Source of the DNA: Elusimicrobiota bacterium
GTDB taxonomy: Bacteria; Elusimicrobiota; Endomicrobiia; Endomicrobiales; Endomicrobiaceae
Assembly: GCA_031256695.1 (NCBI GenBank)
Contig: JAIRQB010000040.1
Span: 1-17,923, forward strand
Length of the DNA: 17,923 bases
Direction: 5' to 3'
Below the pieces are notes generated by a model. It saw only the letters and a program-made list of their open reading frames with translations. It did not search any database and was not told the DNA's origin. The position numbers were made by a program, and so were the translations under genes. This document shows positions 14,092 through 17,923 of this stretch, one piece after another (the first letter of the stretch is position 1; each line of letters starts with the position of its first letter).

Positions 14092-15792
14092 ATTATTGCT
14101 GTGAATGCTAAATAAATGTTCCGCTTCGTCTTTTATATTTAAAGACGACAAAACAGCAGAATTCAATTCTTTTCTAAATTTTTCCGGTAATTTTATATTT
14201 TCATTATTCTTTCCAGCATTCATTTTGTTTATAACGCAAGAACCTTCCAATTTTATTCCCTCATTAACAAACGGCAAAACATTCTCAATATCAGGTATGG
14301 GCAAAGATAATAAAGTTTCTTTTTTAATTGTTATACCGCCGTCAAAAATCCTCCACCACAGATATGAAAATGTTGAATTTATAACTACATATAATTTGTC
14401 AAAAGATTTTTTATCTTTCGCATACAATTCTATTGCGGAACTTCTATTAAGATTTTTAGAACTGCCTGTAATAAAATACCTTGGCGTAGAGGGAACTACA
14501 ATTTTATAGGCGTTTGGAGCATCGGCAATCAAATCTGACGCTTTCTGTTTAGATTGTTTAAGGTCTAAAACTAACTTTTCTAAACATTTTGGAATTTTCA
14601 GCCAAGGATTATTATCGGCATAAACATTGTTCCCTAAAAATTTATCGGCATTGTCAAATAAAAATTTTCTCTCTGTATTTTTAAAGCGGAGCATTGGAGT
14701 TATTCTAAATCCGTTTTGTTTTTTATTGATAACTGTAATGGCGGCGCGGACAGAATTAGATGTGTTTGTATTAAAGACCCCGTATTTTTTTCCGTTAAAA
14801 ACAGAAGCCGGGACATTATCAAAGACATAAACCTGTCCTCCAAATTTAGACAATGCTTCGCGCAAAGAGATAAATTTACAACCCCCTAAAAAAGATTGCG
14901 GCGATATTATGACGGCATTTTTTGATTGCGCCGCTATTTTTTCCATAAAAACAGCATACATATCTTTTGTTTTAAACGTTTTGCAAGACAGCCGCAAAGC
15001 AATTTTTTGAGGCAATTTTCCATATGGAGGGTTAGAGATAACGCTTGTATTTTCGGGCAGATTTATTGATTTAGATAAAAAGTTTCCATCAATGCAATTT
15101 ATATGATTGAGTATTCCTTTAAATAACTTTCTATTGTTTTTAGGAATAAACAAGATACAAATTTTCATAATTGCTAATTGCATAGCGGCATAATCAGAAT
15201 CATATAAAAACAGTTTCTTTTGATTTATCAATTCTATAGTTTGTTTAGCCGGCAATTTTTCTAACGCTGATATAATGAGATTTCCTGTCCCGCAACATAC
15301 ATCGGCGATATTGTCTTTGCTTTCATAAAGAGCAATAAATTTATCAGCCATAAAGTTGCAGACATCTTTTGGCGTATAGTATTGACCTAATTCTTTTTTG
15401 CTGATTTTATTAGCGTGTTCCAGAGCAATCTCATAGAGTTTTCCAATGTTTTCAATATCAAAAATCGGATTATTTATATCTATATCAATTTCACTTGGCG
15501 ATAATTCTAAATCTGGGCGTGTTTTATTGGTATATGTTTTTATAAATAATTGCCAGAATTTATCAAAGCCGTAACTGTCAATTTGTTGTTTAAATGACTC
15601 TAAATCGCAGATTTTAGCGACATATCCGCCTGCCGCGTCTAAAACTCCGGAAAATAATCCTAATGCATCATAAAAACCGCATTTATTTTGAGGTTTTGTT
15701 TTATCGTTTACTGCAATGCAAAAGTCATAGTTTGCCGCTTTTTCAAATAGAATATTTGATGATTCATTAGTCCGTTTTGTCAGCATTGTCAT
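14062..15792 (-). CDS. Gamma-class DNA adenine-N6 methyltransferase of R-M system 3
   Basis: A 576-residue N6-adenine methyltransferase (N-6 DNA Methylase / TaqI-like arrangement). LGQYYTP (135-141) precedes the AdoMet motif I DVCCGTGNLI (164-173), and catalytic motif IV is NPPYG (254-258), the gamma order I to IV. About residues 330-576, including PTPRYFITG-like and YLWWRIFDGG segments, probably form the target-recognition domain. There is no separate HsdS gene, which favours type II over type I. The start at 15792 is preceded by AAGGA on the minus strand, about 11 bases away. The gene lies between the TRAP receptors and permease, on the opposite strand. Confidence 0.88.
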   Translation of the reverse strand: MTMLTKRTNESSNILFEKAANYDFCIAVNDKTKPQNKCGFYDALGLFSGVLDAAGGYVAKICDLESFKQQIDSYGFDKFWQLFIKTYTNKTRPDLELSPSEIDIDINNPIFDIENIGKLYEIALEHANKISKKELGQYYTPKDVCNFMADKFIALYESKDNIADVCCGTGNLIISALEKLPAKQTIELINQKKLFLYDSDYAAMQLAIMKICILFIPKNNRKLFKGILNHINCIDGNFLSKSINLPENTSVISNPPYGKLPQKIALRLSCKTFKTKDMYAVFMEKIAAQSKNAVIISPQSFLGGCKFISLREALSKFGGQVYVFDNVPASVFNGKKYGVFNTNTSNSVRAAITVINKKQNGFRITPMLRFKNTERKFLFDNADKFLGNNVYADNNPWLKIPKCLEKLVLDLKQSKQKASDLIADAPNAYKIVVPSTPRYFITGSSKNLNRSSAIELYAKDKKSFDKLYVVINSTFSYLWWRIFDGGITIKKETLLSLPIPDIENVLPFVNEGIKLEGSCVINKMNAGKNNENIKLPEKFRKELNSAVLSSLNIKDEAEHLFSIHSNNLKDIFKFWT

Positions 15793-15832
15793 CTTTTAAC
15801 CGTTCCTTTGTAAAACAATTTGCCTTTTCGCA

Positions 15833-15838
15833 ATTATA
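15833..15838 (-). promoter_or_regulatory. Candidate -10 box for the R-M system 3 methyltransferase
   Basis: On the minus strand TATAAT lies 41-46 bases upstream of the methyltransferase start. No good -35 is seen. The intergenic segment 15793-15947 must also hold the oppositely oriented dctM promoter; TTGCCG (15844-15849) with TAAATA (15866-15871) is a weak candidate for that. Confidence 0.35.
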
Positions 15839-15947
15839 CAAATTTGCCGTATTTGAGATTTTTTGTAAATAAAATGTAAAAAAGTTAGGATTTTAAAGAA
15901 GTTTAGACGTGATTGTGCGCAGTTCAATCTTTTTAGGGAGGCGTTTT

Positions 15948-17237
15948 ATGTTGACAGCGGCAATTTTTGCAACGTTGGTGTTTTTTCTTGCTGTAAATAT
16001 TCCTGTCGCCATAGCAATAGGTTTTACTTCAGCCTTGTTTTTTGTGCTTTTAGGCGATTCCAACTTTTTAGTGATGTTGCCTAACCGTATGTATTACGGC
16101 ACTACGGGTTTTACATTGATTGCTATTCCATTTTTCATTTTTGCAGGAAATTTGATGAATGTAGGCGGCATTACAGACCGCATTTTTGGCTTTGCCAAAG
16201 CGCTTGTGGGGCGTATGCCCGGCGGTATGGGGCAAGTAAACATTATGGCGAGTATTTTATTTTCAGGTATGTCAGGCTCCGCTGTAGCAGATGCCGCTGG
16301 ACTCGGCAGAATAGAGCATAAGGCTATGGTTGACAACGGCTATGAGCCTGTAGTGTCTGCGGCGCTGATAGCCTCTTCCTCAATTATAGGTCCTGTAATT
16401 CCGCCGAGTATTTGTTTTGTCTTATACGGCGCAATTACAGGCGCATCAGTTGCTAAACTTTTTATGGCAGGTTTTATACCGGGTATTTTATTAGGCATAG
16501 GTATGATGATTGCTTTGGCTGTCCTCGCTAAAAAAAACAATTATCCGCGCTCAGAGAGAATGGCTACTTTTAATGAATTGTGGACTTCTTTTAAAAGGGC
16601 TTTTTTGCCCCTTATGGCGCCGGTGATTATTATCGGCGGCATTATGACGGGTTTTTTTACTCCCACTGAAGCCTCTGTCGTGGTGAGTTTTTACGCTATA
16701 CTTTTGGGCTTTTTGTATAAAGATTTAAAACTTAAAGATTTGCCGAATATTATTTTTACCTCTATTAAACAATCAACGGGGCTGCTTTTTATAATGGCTG
16801 CCGCCAACTTTTTCGGCTGGCTTGTAATTTATCAAAAACTGCCTGACAGCATTATCACAAGTCTTGTAAGTTTCGGCGCAAGCGATACCGCTGTTTTATG
16901 GATAGTAATAGGAGTAATTTTGCTTATGGGTTGTTTTTTAGATGGAAACGCTATTTTTATGATAACTCTGCCTATCTTTATGCCCATTCTTGTTATGTTT
17001 AATATAGACCCCATAAATTTCGGCGTGGTGATGACCCTTCTTATTATGATAGGCAATTTGACGCCGCCTGTGGGGATGTGTCTTTTTGCCGTTGAATCCT
17101 TTGCGCAAGTGGGCATTATGCCTTTGGCAAAAAGGTGTTTGCCGTATATGATTGTAATTCTTGCGGTAACTTTGATTATGGCTTTTAACCCTCAAATAGC
17201 GCTTTTCTTGCCTAATCTTGTAATGGGAGGAGAATAA
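15948..17237 (+). CDS. dctM: TRAP transporter large permease subunit DctM
   Basis: A 429-residue inner-membrane protein, close to the family norm of about 425, made almost wholly of hydrophobic helices. It forms the sodium-coupled translocation channel with DctQ. Signatures include AIPFFIFAGNLM, RMPGGMGQVNIMASILFSGMS, GSAVADAAGLGRIE and VIPPSICFVLYGA. The ATG at 15948 is chosen over an in-frame GTG at 15909 because AGGGAGG (15935-15941) lies 6 bp upstream and the shorter product matches the family start. The stop overlaps dctQ as TAATG. M before Q is the reverse of the commonest P-Q-M order. Confidence 0.93.
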   Translation: MLTAAIFATLVFFLAVNIPVAIAIGFTSALFFVLLGDSNFLVMLPNRMYYGTTGFTLIAIPFFIFAGNLMNVGGITDRIFGFAKALVGRMPGGMGQVNIMASILFSGMSGSAVADAAGLGRIEHKAMVDNGYEPVVSAALIASSSIIGPVIPPSICFVLYGAITGASVAKLFMAGFIPGILLGIGMMIALAVLAKKNNYPRSERMATFNELWTSFKRAFLPLMAPVIIIGGIMTGFFTPTEASVVVSFYAILLGFLYKDLKLKDLPNIIFTSIKQSTGLLFIMAAANFFGWLVIYQKLPDSIITSLVSFGASDTAVLWIVIGVILLMGCFLDGNAIFMITLPIFMPILVMFNIDPINFGVVMTLLIMIGNLTPPVGMCLFAVESFAQVGIMPLAKRCLPYMIVILAVTLIMAFNPQIALFLPNLVMGGE

Positions 17238-17806
17238 TGGAAAAAATTGATTTAGCAGTAAAAACAGTTTTGCGTTATTTGACGATTTTCTTATTTATTG
17301 TTTTAGGCTTGCTTTTGTTTAGCAATGTTATGCTGCGCGTAGTCAATGATTTTGCGAGGTTTTTAACCGCTCATAACCTTGAAACTATAGCGAAAATTGT
17401 CACAACGCTGATACCTCTTACCTCTTTCCATTGGCTTGATGAAATAGTGGAACTTTCAGTTTCCTCTTTGGTCTTTTACGGAGCGGCAGTTTTATGGGTG
17501 TATAAGGGGCATTTTAGCGTAGGCGATTGGATTTCAGAGAGACTGCCCGGCATTATATCGCGCAAGGTTTATAAATGCTTTGTTGACGGAATCTGCATAG
17601 CGTTTTTATTTATATTCTTTTGGTATGCCTTGCAGTTGTGTTTAAATACGTCTGAACTTTCAACAGTTTTTCAAATTCCCAAATGGGTTATGTATTCAAG
17701 TATGCTGATTTCCTCTTTAATAATGCTTTTATACTCCATTGCCGGCTTAATTAAAAGTTTAATGAGTAAAGACGCTGTCGGGGATAAATCAAGTAAGAGT
17801 TTGTAA
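17237..17806 (+). CDS. dctQ: TRAP transporter small permease subunit DctQ
   Basis: A 189-residue, four-helix membrane protein. Helices are near 16-37, 70-90, 115-140 and 150-172. The helix 1 end SNVMLRVV and the WLDEIVELSVSSLVFYGAA segment with KGHFSVGDWI are typical of DctQ. It partners DctM and the periplasmic receptors. The start codon shares the A of the dctM stop and is preceded by GGGAGGAG (17225-17232), so translation is tightly coupled. The loop 40-60 between helices 1 and 2 is slightly longer than usual. Confidence 0.88.
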   Translation: MEKIDLAVKTVLRYLTIFLFIVLGLLLFSNVMLRVVNDFARFLTAHNLETIAKIVTTLIPLTSFHWLDEIVELSVSSLVFYGAAVLWVYKGHFSVGDWISERLPGIISRKVYKCFVDGICIAFLFIFFWYALQLCLNTSELSTVFQIPKWVMYSSMLISSLIMLLYSIAGLIKSLMSKDAVGDKSSKSL

Positions 17807-17829
17807 TTAAGACAATTAAAAGCGGCAAT

Positions 17830-17875
17830 AAAAAAAGAAGCGGGTTTTGGAAATCCAAAACCCGCTTCTTTTTTT
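17830..17875 (+). terminator. Strong (bidirectional-looking) terminator after dctQ
   Basis: GAAGCGGGTTTTGGA (17837-17851) pairs perfectly with TCCAAAACCCGCTTC (17854-17868) across an AA loop. Seven A precede and seven T follow, so it can terminate transcription from either side. The remaining bases to 17923 contain only a partial TTTTAACTTT-type tract. Confidence 0.93.
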
Positions 17876-17923
17876 AAGTCTGTATTTTTAATCCTTTCTT
17901 TTTCAACTTTTAATTCTTTTAAA

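Noticed and set aside
14062..15792. Type I HsdM subunit
   Set aside because: No hsdS or hsdR is adjacent, the protein has its own long C-terminal region, and a small nuclease gene faces it; type II fits better.

Overview
This is an AT-rich bacterial chromosome segment. The two TRAP binding proteins have Sec signal peptides ending in an A-x-A-like site and no lipobox cysteine, which fits a Gram-negative (diderm) cell. ParA, ParB, MnmE and three parS-type sites together suggest the replication-origin-proximal domain. The phylum cannot be fixed from the sequence alone; long hairpin-rich intergenic regions plus several restriction-modification (R-M) systems would fit lineages such as Elusimicrobiota/Endomicrobia or host-associated spirochaetes, but that is only a guess.

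Layout. 1-258: repeat-filled spacer. 259-1746: B12-binding-type radical SAM protein with one perfect and one near-perfect parS inside its coding sequence. 1747-2215: palindromic repeats plus a second perfect parS. 2216-4407: R-M system 1 (beta-order DNA methyltransferase and a PD-(D/E)xK endonuclease, overlapping at ATGA). 4474-5253: parA. 5254-5994: a 741-bp non-coding stretch packed with repeats. 5995-8127: R-M system 2 (D12-class adenine methyltransferase and a probable endonuclease split over two frames). 8306-9184: parB. 9185-9490: a 5 x 28 bp tandem array and a strong hairpin. 9491-10891: mnmE. 10892-11209: an inverted copy of the same hairpin, a 59-bp nested palindrome and a structured leader. 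11210-13415: two TRAP substrate-binding proteins, each followed by an intrinsic terminator. 13507-15792: R-M system 3 (small HNH-like protein facing a gamma-class adenine methyltransferase, 3' ends overlapping by 30 bp). 15948-17806: TRAP large (dctM) and small (dctQ) membrane subunits, then a strong terminator.

How it fits together. The backbone appears to be a parS/parA/parB/mnmE segregation region followed by a TRAP uptake locus. Three unrelated R-M systems with three different methyltransferase architectures sit between backbone genes: one between parS and parA, one between parA and parB, and one between the TRAP binding proteins and their permease. parA and parB, normally adjacent, are 3.05 kb apart here, yet share a near-identical roughly 37-bp leader containing a small palindrome. 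R-M system 2 is bounded by imperfect direct repeats, as expected for a cassette inserted into the par operon.

Nearly every non-coding stretch is made of a few repeat families: nested palindromes whose stems differ by compensatory changes, a 28-bp hairpin tandem, a GCGCAAACACATAGCGC-type palindrome, and TTAACTTT-like octamer tracts. These repeats, the split par operon and the R-M insertions are the most unusual things in the window.
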